Shown piece after piece: positions 48,941 to 58,412 of a DNA stretch of 64,000 nucleotides. How positions within the stretch are numbered: the stretch's first letter is position 1; the number at the start of each line of letters is the position of its first letter. Position numbers and translations under genes: made by a program. Source of the DNA: Plectrocnemia conspersa. Its lineage: Eukaryota; Arthropoda; Insecta; Trichoptera; Polycentropodidae. The notes under the pieces were generated by a model, which was not told the DNA's origin, ran no database searches, and saw nothing but the letters and a program-made list of their open reading frames with translations. The stretch is from positions 744,001 to 808,000 of the forward strand of contig VTFK01000050.1 of NCBI GenBank assembly GCA_009617715.1, read 5' to 3'.

Positions 48941-50066
48941 CTAAATATACAAATGCGATTAGAATCTATCAAGCTCCATCAAATATATACCTTAGTTTGA
49001 GCTGTAACACAGCACGGTCTTCCGCCTGTTGATGCATTAAATAAGATATTTCTAGTGCGAGTTTGTAGTCCAACACCACACGGAGACCCAACGCAAGGAC
49101 CCCATGTACTCCAGAGACACATTCTAATAAAAAGTAAGAATAACCGAATTAAATCTTATCGAAGGCCTTCTTAAAATCCGTATATACAATACAACATCTA
49201 CTTGAAATTATAAATTACACATTGATTTTTTTGTTAAGATCAGCAATTTTATATTTAACTGTTAATTTTTCAATTATTTTTCTTTAACAAAATATTTTTA
49301 TAGTGTATAATAGACAATAATACAAAGTATAGATTCATTTGAAGTTAAATTTAAAACACTAAATTAAAATTTATAATTTCAAATTAGGAAAAGACCAATT
49401 TTCCTAATCAAAATTGCAAAATAATTTTTACTAAATTATCATTTTTTTAATAAAATTATAGCATATATGTACATATGTATATAATATATTTTATAACTTT
49501 TATGGCTATGTTTGACGCGTAGAAATATTACAACTTTATTTAAACATTTTTCCCTAGATTGATTGTCAGCATTTAAACAAACATTAATTAGCTTTACATT
49601 TACACAAGAGGCAATTTACAATTTGAATCTCTTCTCAATGACTGTATCCCAATAAAACGTGTATTTATATAAATTACCTCCTACAATATGACACTTGCAC
49701 AAGCTGCACACAGCATCGAGCATTGTAAACCTCTGGCCGTTGCTAAGAGCACTTGCACAAAGGGCTCTCATCAGGTGCCTACCCGGATGTTGTTTTTGCC
49801 TTGAAACGCAGCTTTTATTAACGTTAATATTGATATAATTAAAATTTTACGATCACTTAAAAATTATACAACGAGGAACGAACCAGTGTAATAAAATCCA
49901 CCACTGACCTGATTCGCCCCAATGCGAAGATCCATTAATATGATTCATAATTTATGTTTATATAATAGCGAATGTGTTAAATACATATACGTACCTTTAA
50001 ATGCATCGTAATTAATGCTATTGACAACATCAAATTCCATCTCGGGACAGCATTCAACTGATATAT
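48745..50066 (-). CDS. Secreted/extracellular thrombospondin type-1 repeat protein (ADAMTSL/THSD7-like), internal exons
   Basis: Four exons on the minus strand form one continuous reading frame: 50066-49995, 49732-49678, 49123-48991 and 48940-48745. All have GT-AG borders and their phases chain (1>1, 1>2, 2>0, 0>1). The encoded order is a Cys-rich segment with ECCPEMEF, then CC and YC pairs, then a first TSR (CLWSTWGPC, CGVGLQTRTR, GGRPCC, ending TKVC), then a second TSR-like unit (WLAGGWSNW, then VRCIEVATGR, DALCDP). The W-x-x-W, CGxG and QTRTR pattern is diagnostic of TSR domains, which occur in extracellular matrix and guidance proteins. The second unit lacks the usual Cys after WS-x and has an R-x-V-x-C core, as in ADAMTSL and THSD7 proteins; I cannot choose between these. 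N-terminal and C-terminal exons were not identified. An intron of 554 bases contains LINE debris. Introns of 262 and 50 bases are otherwise unremarkable. Confidence 0.7.
48991..49123 (-). CDS. TSR gene exon: first TSR repeat
   Basis: This 133-base exon has an acceptor TTATTAG before 49123 and a donor GTATAT after 48991. It reads CLWSTWGPC, then CGVGLQTRTR, then a GGRPCC and TKVC end (the last Cys in the next exon). These are the Trp layer, the CGxG turn and the Arg layer of a TSR fold. Entering phase 2, leaving phase 0. Another frame is also open through the exon but has no domain pattern. Confidence 0.8.
49151..49205 (-). pseudogene. LINE reverse transcriptase motif-A scrap inside a TSR-gene intron
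   Basis: Minus-strand reading gives VYTDFKKAFDKI, the first catalytic Asp motif of non-LTR reverse transcriptases ('DFxKAFDxV'). Upstream, after a frame change, VDVV can be read, as expected for 'QVDVVYTDF'. The scrap sits in the intron between the second and third TSR-gene exons found here and ends in a stop. Confidence 0.65.
49678..49732 (-). CDS. TSR gene exon: Cys-rich linker before first TSR
   Basis: A 55-base exon with acceptor CGGCCAG and donor GGTAAT (exon ends AGGAG). It encodes VYNARCC then VSYCRR and joins in frame to the first TSR. This start is preferred because it alone matches the phase of the upstream exon. An acceptor ten bases upstream (CTCTTAG, exon start 49742) and another open frame across 49811-49677 ending at the same donor do not keep phase with both neighbours. 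Confidence 0.5.
49995..50066 (-). CDS. TSR gene exon: upstream Cys-rich segment
   Basis: A 72-base exon with acceptor CTTTCGCAG and donor GGTACGT. It encodes SVECCPEMEF, then VVNSINYDAFK. The CCP pattern is compatible with a Cys-rich module, but I cannot name it. Phases 1 in and 1 out agree with the next exon. Confidence 0.5.
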
Positions 50067-50283
50067 CTGCGAAAGTGGAACAAGCTTGACAGGATACAAA
50101 TTTACGATTCTATATGCACCTCGATGATCTCAAATAACTAGGATTATGTTGCTTGTACTATATGTTATATGGATATGATCGAACAAAGGATTTCCGTGTT
50201 TATTCCTTTGCTTTTGAAGTTGTATGTCTAGTGAAAATATCTGAACATATATAAATGATTTTATCCAAATATAGGGAATGAAT

Positions 50284-50350
50284 CAGGGACGTCATTTGGA
50301 GAGGAAGGCAAATGCATCGCCTCCTTGAATTTGGCATGAAAAATGCATGT
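50284..50350 (+). mobile_element. hAT-like terminal motif, second copy
   Basis: CAGGGACGTCATTTGGAGAG matches the motif at 36792 with few changes and is followed by a similar purine-rich run and a GCAAATGCAT/GCATATTTGCAT word. Inferred MITE end about 220 bases upstream of the TSR gene's first found exon in transcription order. Confidence 0.45.
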
Positions 50351-50489
50351 CATTTAATAAAATACTATCAATCTTAATGAAATCGAAATATTAAAAAACG
50401 GCCACTGACAGGTTATCCCTCAAAAAAAATCTAAATCTACGAAAATATTTTTTTAAATATGTAATTTCAGTGGAATCATATTAGAATAT

Positions 50490-50760
50490 TTTTTCACTGA
50501 TATATTTATATTTTTACTGTTGAAAATATAATTTATCTGCCAGGCGGTAGTACAATTATATGATTTCAACTTTTCCATACGTAGTAAAATATACATATTT
50601 ATCATTTTATATACATGAGATGTATAAATTTTACAGTGAATGTGTATTTTTCAGTAAAGTTATATTTTTACTAATGAAATGCAAATACATTTTCACCAGT
50701 AGAAATATATTTCTACTAGCAAAAATAAGAAACTTAACTTAACAGTTGCAAAATATTCAT
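50490..50760 (+). repeat. R2-type palindromic modules
   Basis: Includes AAATACATTTTCACCAGTAG, AAATATATTTCTACTAGCAA, and AACAGTTGCAAAATATTCAT, matching the left end of copy A; a second, poorer module precedes it at 50490-50560. Confidence 0.65.
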
Positions 50761-50770
50761 TTTCTGTTCA

Positions 50771-50790
50771 AACCTAACCTAACCTAACCT
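50771..50790 (-). repeat. Interstitial telomere-type repeat (AACCT)4
   Basis: Four perfect AACCT units, equal to (AGGTT)4 on the other strand. TTAGG is the ancestral arthropod telomere motif. Interstitial runs can come from repair or chance; this one adjoins an R2-type repeat and lies 200 bases from a LINE 3' end. Confidence 0.7.
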
Positions 50791-50984
50791 ACTCAAAATA
50801 ACCAAACCCAGCTTGCCTAATAAAAGTTCTAAAATTAAATATAGTTTTAAAATTTTCATTATGGCAAGTTTAATATATAAATTAAGTCAATTTAACTCTA
50901 GAGGAAATATACGGAAGAAGTATAGACTAAATTAATTAGATTAGAAATTAAATTTTAAGAAGCATTGTAAAAAAAATACAATAG

Positions 50985-51436
50985 ATATTGCCCTGTTTTA
51001 AATATTGTAAAACGATATTAGATATGTTTAATAAATTAAATAAAATGATGTTGCAAATATTACAAAATAGGTCGTTGAGAGTAGTTTTAAATAAACATAG
51101 ATTTGTTGTAGAAGTATGATTGATAGATTGGAATCGTTAAATGTTCAAGAAATATTGAAGATGAACGTTTTAGTATTTATTTATAAATTAGAAAATAATA
51201 TGTTAACAGAGAATTTTGAAAAGTATAAGGAAGATGTACATAGATTTAATACTAGAAATAGAGACAATTTAAGGATAATTAGCTATAAAAAAATGAGTAC
51301 GGCCAGGAGAATTATGTACGGAGGTGTGATTTTGTATAATAATATTCCTAGGACAATCCGCAAAAATAAAAATGTAGCTGGTTTCCTAAATGAAATAAAG
51401 AAACACTTTCGTGCATTAAGAAATAAATTGTATTAA
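50985..51436 (+). pseudogene. LINE reverse transcriptase 3' end (jockey/CR1-like)
   Basis: From about 50992 the frame reads CFKYCKTILDMFN, MMLQILQNRSLRVVL, NKHRFVVE; after a one-base shift at 51115 it continues MIDRLESLNVQEILKMN, then FNTRNRDNLRI, ARRIMYGGVILYNNIPRTI and FLNEIKKHFRALRNKLY before the stop at 51436. This is the thumb and C-terminal region of non-LTR retrotransposon ORF2: 'P.FEYC.TIL', 'LQ.LQNRA.R', 'RTRN..N', 'YN.LP..IR', 'FK..LK'. The enzyme copies its RNA into the genome. The copy is 5' truncated, as usual for LINEs, and broken by one frameshift. It starts about 200 bases after the (AACCT)4 run. Confidence 0.8.
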
Positions 51437-51564
51437 TAAAGTATTTTTTATCACTTTTGTGCATTAAGAAATTATTTCGTGCATTATTTCGTCTATGTCA
51501 TACAATGGCCGCTACAATCCTAACCTTAAATATGTTCTACACAACAGTTTACCTCTTCTTTATA

Positions 51565-51996
51565 CAGTGAAACCTCAGTATAGCGAAGCTCACAGGACCG
51601 AAGAAAAAATTTTGTTATATTGAAAATTCTAAATATTGAATGCGGGGAAGATGATATATTTTTATTTTATTTTTAATTACCATATTACTACAGCATCAAA
51701 ATAATCCGGCACACGCCAAGTCAAAGACAAACTGAAATAAGTTGTAACGTCATTCTTAAATTCTGATCAAAATATTTCTTTATACTGAGATTAGCCTTCG
51801 TTACAATGAAAACGTTTTGTATGAAAGTGTTTCAGGGACAAATTTAAGATTCGTTATACTGGGAATTTAATTATTTCGGTATTCGTTACAAAGAGATTTC
51901 AATATATATTCAGTTGAAATAAAAATTTCAAGTAGATAAATTATCACTTCTTGATTTAAGGTCATTAGAAATAAATTTCGTTATATCATGTTACTG
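51565..51996. mobile_element. pogo/Tigger-like MITE
   Basis: The left end reads CAGTGAAACCTCAGTATAGC, the typical start of Tc1/mariner-superfamily pogo/Tigger elements. The right end TTCGTTATATCATGTTACTG is a diverged inverted copy. TA precedes the left end. Inside are repeated TTCGTTATA/TTCGTTACA words. About 432 bp with no coding capacity, so non-autonomous. Confidence 0.65.
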
Positions 51997-52800
51997 TGTG
52001 TATCAAAACAAGATCAAAATATATATATATATTAATACATATTTGAAGCATATCTTAGCAAACAATAATATTTAACTACATTTTTAAGCTACATAAATAT
52101 CGTACTTCACTTATGTAATCCACATAACAAAATAGTTAAAAGTAGGTTAGATTAATATTTATAAAGAACGTAAATGCCTGATAAAAAAACACGAATAATC
52201 AATTATATGTCATTTAGTCACAAAATAATAAAAATCGAGCAGAATATACTTAAATCTATTATTCGAATGAATTACATTAGATGATTATGGAAACATTCTC
52301 ACCAATATTGCAATATTAATTATGGATTTTATGGCAATTGTGTTATTCTCATATATTTTACTTTAATCGACAAATCTATTATGCAAGACAATAAAAATAT
52401 ATTGTAGGTTTCCGTAGTCTTAATTTCAACATAGGTGTGACGTAATTTCTTATGTTTTAATATTGATGTTTATATTTTTTTAATGATATGGCTATTATTT
52501 AGTGTTATATATAAAAATAATAATAAAATTATTGTTGCTTATATTTTTTTAATTTATAAGTAGTTGAATAATTTACATTGCTTAGTTGGTATATTAAGTT
52601 AAACAATAAATAAAAAATATATGTTAGTGCTATATAAATGTATAATAGATTTATTCGTGTTTTTATGGATCAACATATAATTTTAATTTGTAAAAATGTA
52701 AAAAATAATTACATAGTATTTATGCATAACAGGAAAATATATAATATGAAAAACTTAATAAGCAAAAAAAACAATTCTCACATTTAAGGTTTTTTTCACT
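51997..52800. other. AT-rich sequence, nothing recognised
   Basis: (AT)n at about 52020-52034; no genes. Confidence 0.4.
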
Positions 52801-52809
52801 TGTTAGATT

Positions 52810-53213
52810 GCACGGCGCCACGCTCAAAAACCACCAGTTGTAAGTCCCCACTACGTTTCCCGCACTGTTTAAACAAAAAACTAATATACTGTTATTAAAT
52901 TCGTTTAACCACTTAAACGCCAGCGATTCACCGGTGAGTCACATGTTGAATATTTTTTTAAAACAAATAATTTTTTTAAAAGAAGCTAACGAATTGTTTG
53001 AAATTTTATTAAATAATTAAGATTATTATACTAGATTTATTTATTAGTAAACCAAGTATTATATATTTATTTTTAGAAAGAGATACTGACGCGTGAAAAT
53101 AAATAACAGGTGACTCACTAAAAAGTCGATGCCGTTTAAAGGGTTGAGTTAGATTTGGGTTTGAACAACAAATTGACGTTTCGCGGCTATAAATTTTGAG
53201 CATGACGCCGTGC
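52810..53213. mobile_element. Outer inverted repeat enclosing the piggyBac-like MITE
   Basis: GCACGGCGCCACGCTCAAAA at 52810-52829 is matched by TTTTGAGCATGACGCCGTGC at 53194-53213 with two mismatches. The right flank contains GTTTGAACAACAAATTGACG, shared with the composite repeat at 62.96 kb. This looks like one transposon nested within another. Confidence 0.55.
52909..53143. mobile_element. piggyBac-like MITE, TTAA-flanked
   Basis: The left arm starts CCACTTAAACGCCAGCGATT and runs to GGTGAGTCACATG at 52945; the right arm, read inward on the minus strand, starts CCCTTTAAACGGCATCGACT and runs to GTGAGTCACCTG. TTAA precedes the left end (52905-52908) and TTGA follows the right end (53144-53147), a one-base decay of the TTAA target duplication used by piggyBac elements. 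The interior is AT-rich and non-coding, 235 bp in all. Confidence 0.65.
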
Positions 53214-53740
53214 TACCCAACAATTACCAATACTTTTTTGGGACACATTATTTACCACGCTTTAAATAATATTTAAAATTGCGCATATAATATTATTGTT
53301 TTATTTATTATATTGAAATTATTCAAATATTGATTATTTTCCAAAAACAATTTATACATTTTCATTATCATTTTTATTATCCTATCTAGTGTATCACTAA
53401 GTATAACATTTTTATATGCATTAATAAAAATAATCATAATAAAAAATGTATAAAGATTATTATTTAAATAATGAAAGTATAGATACGACAATTAAAAGAG
53501 CTACTGTGTAATACGCAAGCATTCAAACAACTTGGAAGGCTTGGAAGAATCGAATATAGTTGTATTTAAAAAAAAAAAAAAAAAAAAAATTCTTCAATAA
53601 ATACATACAAATTATCATTAATTGTTGTTAATTGTGTTTATTGCAAACTGATTTTAAATATAAATATAAAAATATATTTATTTCTCCATAAATATCTTAA
53701 AATCAAATCTCATTAAAATCTCAACAACGATTGCAGTTTC
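53214..53740. other. AT-rich sequence with a long A run
   Basis: Poly(A) of about 20 at 53567-53589 follows GAATATAGTTGTATTT, possibly the tail of a retroposed sequence whose body is not identified. Confidence 0.35.
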
Positions 53741-54400
53741 TAAAAGGAAACTTATTCCACAGCCGCCATAATAAGCTACCGCGCGTTTTTCCTCGACTTT
53801 GGTTACGAAAAGCTAACGTCTAATTTTCTATTCATATCAAAGACACGACTCGCCAGCAACATTATATTATGTAATTTATTCGCTCGGAAAGACAAGAAAA
53901 GCGCCGATCCAGAAGTTATCAAGAGCAAAACCAACCAAGGCCGTCTCCGCCGCTATCGGCTATCTGTGATCTATTCTAGTAGGCATAGTCGTTGTTTTTG
54001 CAACGCTTCTATGTCCTGGGCAATAGTTTTTATGGCGTTTGGGCGGTCTAGTCGGCACGGCATCCGGTTGGCCGGATACGAAAAATAAAAGCAAGAGAAG
54101 TTATGCGCGAGTACAGGTATGTATACTGTACTGCTGAGGCACACAGACCTACTGCGCGAGCCCCCCCCCCCTCCTCCTCCCCCGGGTCCGGAGCCCCTCG
54201 ACGATGCCTCCGGCTATCACGCCGCGTGTTGCAACCCGCCGACCGGCAACTGGTGCACAACCTTTGGACACGACACCCACCACCTAAGCGGAATGATAAA
54301 CACGGCTGGGCCAATAAAACGATCGTGTATTTATAGACGTAATGTCTAACATAAATTAATGCTAATGTCCTGGTTTAATTGTGGAATAATTTGATAATTA
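53741..54400. promoter_or_regulatory. GC-rich island with C11 run
   Basis: From CAGCCGCCATAATAAGC to CGATCGTG. It includes a run of 11 C at 54161-54171 and CCTCCTCCTCCCCCGGGTCC. One plus frame (54119-54349) reads PPGPEPLDDASGYHAACCNP and CTTFGHDTHHLSG; another plus and a minus frame are equally long, so none is accepted. Candidate promoter or 5' exon. Confidence 0.3.
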
Positions 54401-55420
54401 TGCTGACGATGTGACATCCGGAATCCATTTTTAAACTATTTCGAGTTGGTAAACAAATAAATTATACTATTTTTTAACGATTTTAATTTCAAACATAAAT
54501 TTTGAAGCTAGCTGTCAAAAATGACATTCGCTCAAATCGGCCATAACGCCTCGAAATGCGACCAACGTTTTAAATATCAATGTGATATTGATGAAAAAAT
54601 ACATATACATTGCTTATTTTAATCAATAACAAAAGTTTGTATTATTGAGCATTACAACATTAAAATAAAATATTTTTTTCCAAGCAGAACGACGATTTCT
54701 TATAAACTCACTAGCTTGTTAAAGTATTAGCCCGGGGGCTTGTAATGACTCACTCAAAATTGAATACAATGTAAAATTCTGATCGAAAACGTGTTGACAG
54801 TTGTAAACATTTATTAAGCACTATTCAATTTGTAGATTGAATTTGTTTAGCCTAGTAAGCTAAAATGGCAATACGCGAAGTTGCTTAATTTAATTGAAAA
54901 TGTTATAAAATTGCTTGTAAAAATTAAATACAAAAACTTACCCACTAAAATAAACTACACTATTTATATTTATTATTAAAAATATTGATCCGGTTTATTA
55001 AATTTATTATATTTCATAAATAAGTAACTTCTTATACTAAAACTTACAACTAATTGTTTTACGTATTATTTATGGGCGCTAGGCACTAGTGTTAAACTCT
55101 CCCTTTTTCCTTTTATATTATATATTGTAAATAATTTAAACTAATTTTATAGGTGCTAATATTTTAACACAAACATTAAAAAGCATCTGTAATATCGTAT
55201 ATACTAATAATTTCTCCCCCCTTTCTTAAACCTGTGTCTTTTTGCACCTTTGTAAGATGTAGCATGTCATGAGCCATTTAAATGCATGCGGATTAGGGGG
55301 AACAAGACTAATATATAATACCTCTTTAATTGCTTATTGTAAATGGTCTCATTGCACTCTTGAAAATCTTCACGCTCTTTAGATACGACTTATTCAAGTA
55401 TCAACGACAATATACGTACC
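54401..55420. other. AT-rich intergenic sequence
   Basis: Nothing recognised. Confidence 0.35.
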
Positions 55421-55424
55421 TAGG

Positions 55425-56225
55425 GATGTACTGGTGGAAAAAATCCTAGTAAAAACAAGTTTTTGGGTGGGAATAAACAGTGATGAGAAAATTGGGGAAA
55501 ATTGGACATAAAAAACAAATTGACACATTTTTAGATACAAATATAGCAATACTTGGTTGAATGTTAACTGTTTAGCATAATGGCAATACTGTGAAAAGTT
55601 AAGTTGGGCTGTTGGCAGCTACAACGTCTCGCATATGAAGAATATTTTTATAAATAAATACAATTTTTTTCACATATAACATGTTTATAATTATAATTGC
55701 ACTGTTGTTACATTTAATTTACAACATATGCATTTTGCCTTGTATTTGGATTTTGAATTTTAATTTCGTATTGTATTATATATATAGATTTCAAATAACT
55801 GCTGGTTTTTGACAAGCAAATATATTATGTTTAAATACGTTAAATTTACGTTTTCTGATCCTTGCTGAATGAATGATTAACTATTAGTTCAGCATGGATA
55901 TTTTCAGGGCCTATATTCAGTTCTAAAAATGGTCATTTGTGATTTTTTGTAAGGTGACTAAATTTTTAAAATATCAAAGGAAGATACAAAAAAATTTCAT
56001 CTGCAAAATTTTTGTTCGTTTAGCAATTTTTTAAACGAACAAAAATTTTCGAGGTAACTCTCGCAGTATCCCTACCCCCATTCGGAATAGATAGCGCCCC
56101 GGACTACCACCCTTACAAACTACCCCTCGGACCGGCCCTAATTATTTCTTAACCACTTCATAAAAATTTTATCGCATTTTTTCCGTCCCGTTCAAAATTC
56201 ACAATTTTCCCCATTCCTAGATATA
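55425..56225. mobile_element. Possible non-autonomous element with CTAGG ends
   Basis: The left flank has CTAGGGATGTACTGG followed by GAAAATTGGGGAAAATTGG (55480s); the right end has TTTTCCCCATTCCTAG, an inverted match to part of it. Inside is an 18-bp perfect hairpin (56005-56049) and a C-rich stretch at 56070-56150. Boundaries are uncertain. Confidence 0.3.
56005..56049. repeat. 18-bp perfect hairpin
   Basis: AAAATTTTTGTTCGTTTA and its exact reverse complement TAAACGAACAAAAATTTT are separated by nine bases. Confidence 0.85.
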
Positions 56226-57960
56226 CAGAATACTTATGTATTATATATAAATATAACAAAAACTATACACATATGTAGTTAAATTTTAATTAATAAAAAG
56301 TTTGATGGTCGATTTGCTGGCTACTTAAAAATAATTGAATTATATACGATGCAAAAAATGAATTTTATGTTACATATAATATAATAAATAGGTTGCGGAG
56401 TACAAAAGTATGGATGTTTTTCTAATAAATTTATATTTTCCTTTTAAAAACTGTCAACGCAGCGCATACAATTAAAATAATTAATTAATAAACTTGTTTG
56501 GACCACCCATAATCCTCGCGTTGCAATTAGTTTGTTTAAGATTTTTTGTTCAATCATTTATAATGAAACTGCATTTTAGCGATCTATCCTAAAGGAACGA
56601 AGGACAATGAAACAATTAACACTTAACGCTAAAACATGATATATTTTGAAAATACCGTCAGGCAGTGAAACTGCATCTTTATTGTTTTCGAACCGTTGGA
56701 ATAGTCAAATGAAAACAGATATCCGAGTTCCACCAGAAAATCATTTAGATGAGTTTAAAAAATGCGGCAGGATAAAATTGTTTTTTTCTAACTATGTATA
56801 AAAATTCACTTCTAAATTATTACTTGAACTTGACTTTCAATTAAATAACACGAAAGCTCGAAGCCCGAGAAAAGAAGCCGTATTTTCTTAGATCCTAAGA
56901 TATGATCTAGTTAAGCAGTCATCTTGGATTTTTAACGATTCAACACAATCCTCGAGACTAAGAAAATTTTACGACGCATCCTACGTATCTATATATTATA
57001 ATAATATTAATTTATTGCATATATTATAGGGCCATATTTATGTATGACTATGTAACTGTTCTTATAATGTATGATTCTGTATTTTAAAAATATAAGAATG
57101 TTGCAAAATATAAGTAGCACATAAACTGACATTTGCTAACGAATAAAATTATTGTATAATAGACAATATCATCATTTAAAATTTTGAAAATGTTTTTTTA
57201 ATGAACATTTTCAGATATTTTGCCTACATTTTATTTGATTTATATTGGTCGTTTTTCGTTGAAATGCTTACTCCTACATAAGTATAATATTTGTTTAAGG
57301 GCACCGTAAAATAAATTGCTATTCCAGAGTCGTCGTTTAATAGCTCTGGTTGCAAGATGTCATTTAGTAATTAAAATGTTTAATTTTAAGTTTATAATTT
57401 TAATAAAACAAAGTGATCACCGATTCCCAGACTTTGGTTGCAGTCTGATGTTGATATAATACTTATTTGTATGTGTTGACTGAACAATATGTTATATATG
57501 TACCTAATTGGCAAAATTTTGAAATACAATTTGCTTTTAAATTAATAATATTTTTTGTTAAAGTTAATATAAATTAGTGGAAAATATTACCAAATTGTAA
57601 ATTGAACGACATCTATTAACAGACAGTTATATTTTTTGTATAATCATTAGATCAAAATATAAATATATGTTTTGGCCAAATTGAATAGGCAAATATTATT
57701 AAAAATGTAATTCATACTACAATATTTAAATTTAATTATTTAATTTAACTAGGCAAAAATGGAGCCAAACTTCTTCAGCTAAATGACCGACTGAATTATA
57801 GTATCCTTAAATATCAATAGATGGTTTGATCGACATTAACCTCAATCTTCATACGTACTAAATATATATTATTACACGTTCGCGTTTAATTCGAGTAATT
57901 ATATTGAGTCAAATCTAAGGATTAAATCGGAAGTAACGATAATGTTTATGTATTGTAAAA
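56226..57960. other. AT-rich intergenic sequence
   Basis: Nothing recognised. It would be intronic if the promoter at 58.0 kb serves the TSR gene. Confidence 0.35.
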
Positions 57961-57972
57961 GGAAAAACTCAC

Positions 57973-58019
57973 GTTTCGGCCTCGGAACTGAAAATTTCGA
58001 CACGCAGATTGTTTATATA
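57973..58019 (-). promoter_or_regulatory. Minus-strand core promoter and short first exon (candidate promoter of the TSR gene)
   Basis: On the minus strand TATATAAA starts at 58019 and an initiator TTTCAGTTCC places the +1 A at 57989, exactly 30 bases downstream. A donor GTGAGT follows the sequence GGCCGAAAC, with the exon ending at 57973. That gives a 17-base first exon. No other minus-strand gene lies between here and the TSR exons at 50 kb, so it may serve that gene. The link is inference. Confidence 0.4.
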
Positions 58020-58329
58020 GGTGGTTGAATCAACGTATTCTTCAAATCCTTGCACACATTAGGTCAAATCGAAGAACGCACATGAAAAAATAATGAAAAT
58101 TATTTAAATTTTGTTTTATATTTGAATGGTTATTTTTATTGGTCGAAACAACAGAATTCATTACCAAAGGCTCGGAAAGCAATTTTTATTTTTATTATTA
58201 TTATTATATTATTATTATTCGTTCTTACAAAGCGATACGATTTACATTTATATAAATATATATTTATATATATATGTAGTCGTATTGTGTTTATGCATTA
58301 AATATTCGTTAATCTGTACGTTTCCATCC

Positions 58330-58406
58330 CGTTACAATTGCACATCCCTAGTGCCTAGAAGTGAAGTGTCATTTGGTGAGACCGCTCGATTTGATCGCAC
58401 CGTCCG
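58330..58406 (+). other. Candidate 5' untranslated exon ending in a strong donor
   Basis: A GC-elevated segment ends in CGTCCG followed by GTGAGT at 58407-58412, a consensus donor on the plus strand. It lies 5.4 kb upstream of the CNDP2-like start codon, with no other plus-strand gene between. No clear TATA or initiator was found just upstream, so the 5' limit is a guess. The open frame through it (starting 58126) is mostly low-complexity Tyr/Ile/Leu and I do not regard it as coding. Confidence 0.3.
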
Positions 58407-58412
58407 GTGAGT

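Noticed and set aside
49677..49811. Alternative 135-base exon reading ALCASALSNGQRFTMLDAVC
   Set aside because: It is open and looks protein-like, but its exit phase (1) clashes with the TSR frame of the next exon, whereas the 49732-49678 exon keeps phase with both neighbours.
54048..54349. Three ORFs of 76-88 codons on both strands, one Pro-rich
   Set aside because: Mutually overlapping frames in a GC island with a C run; no splice signals or domain select one.
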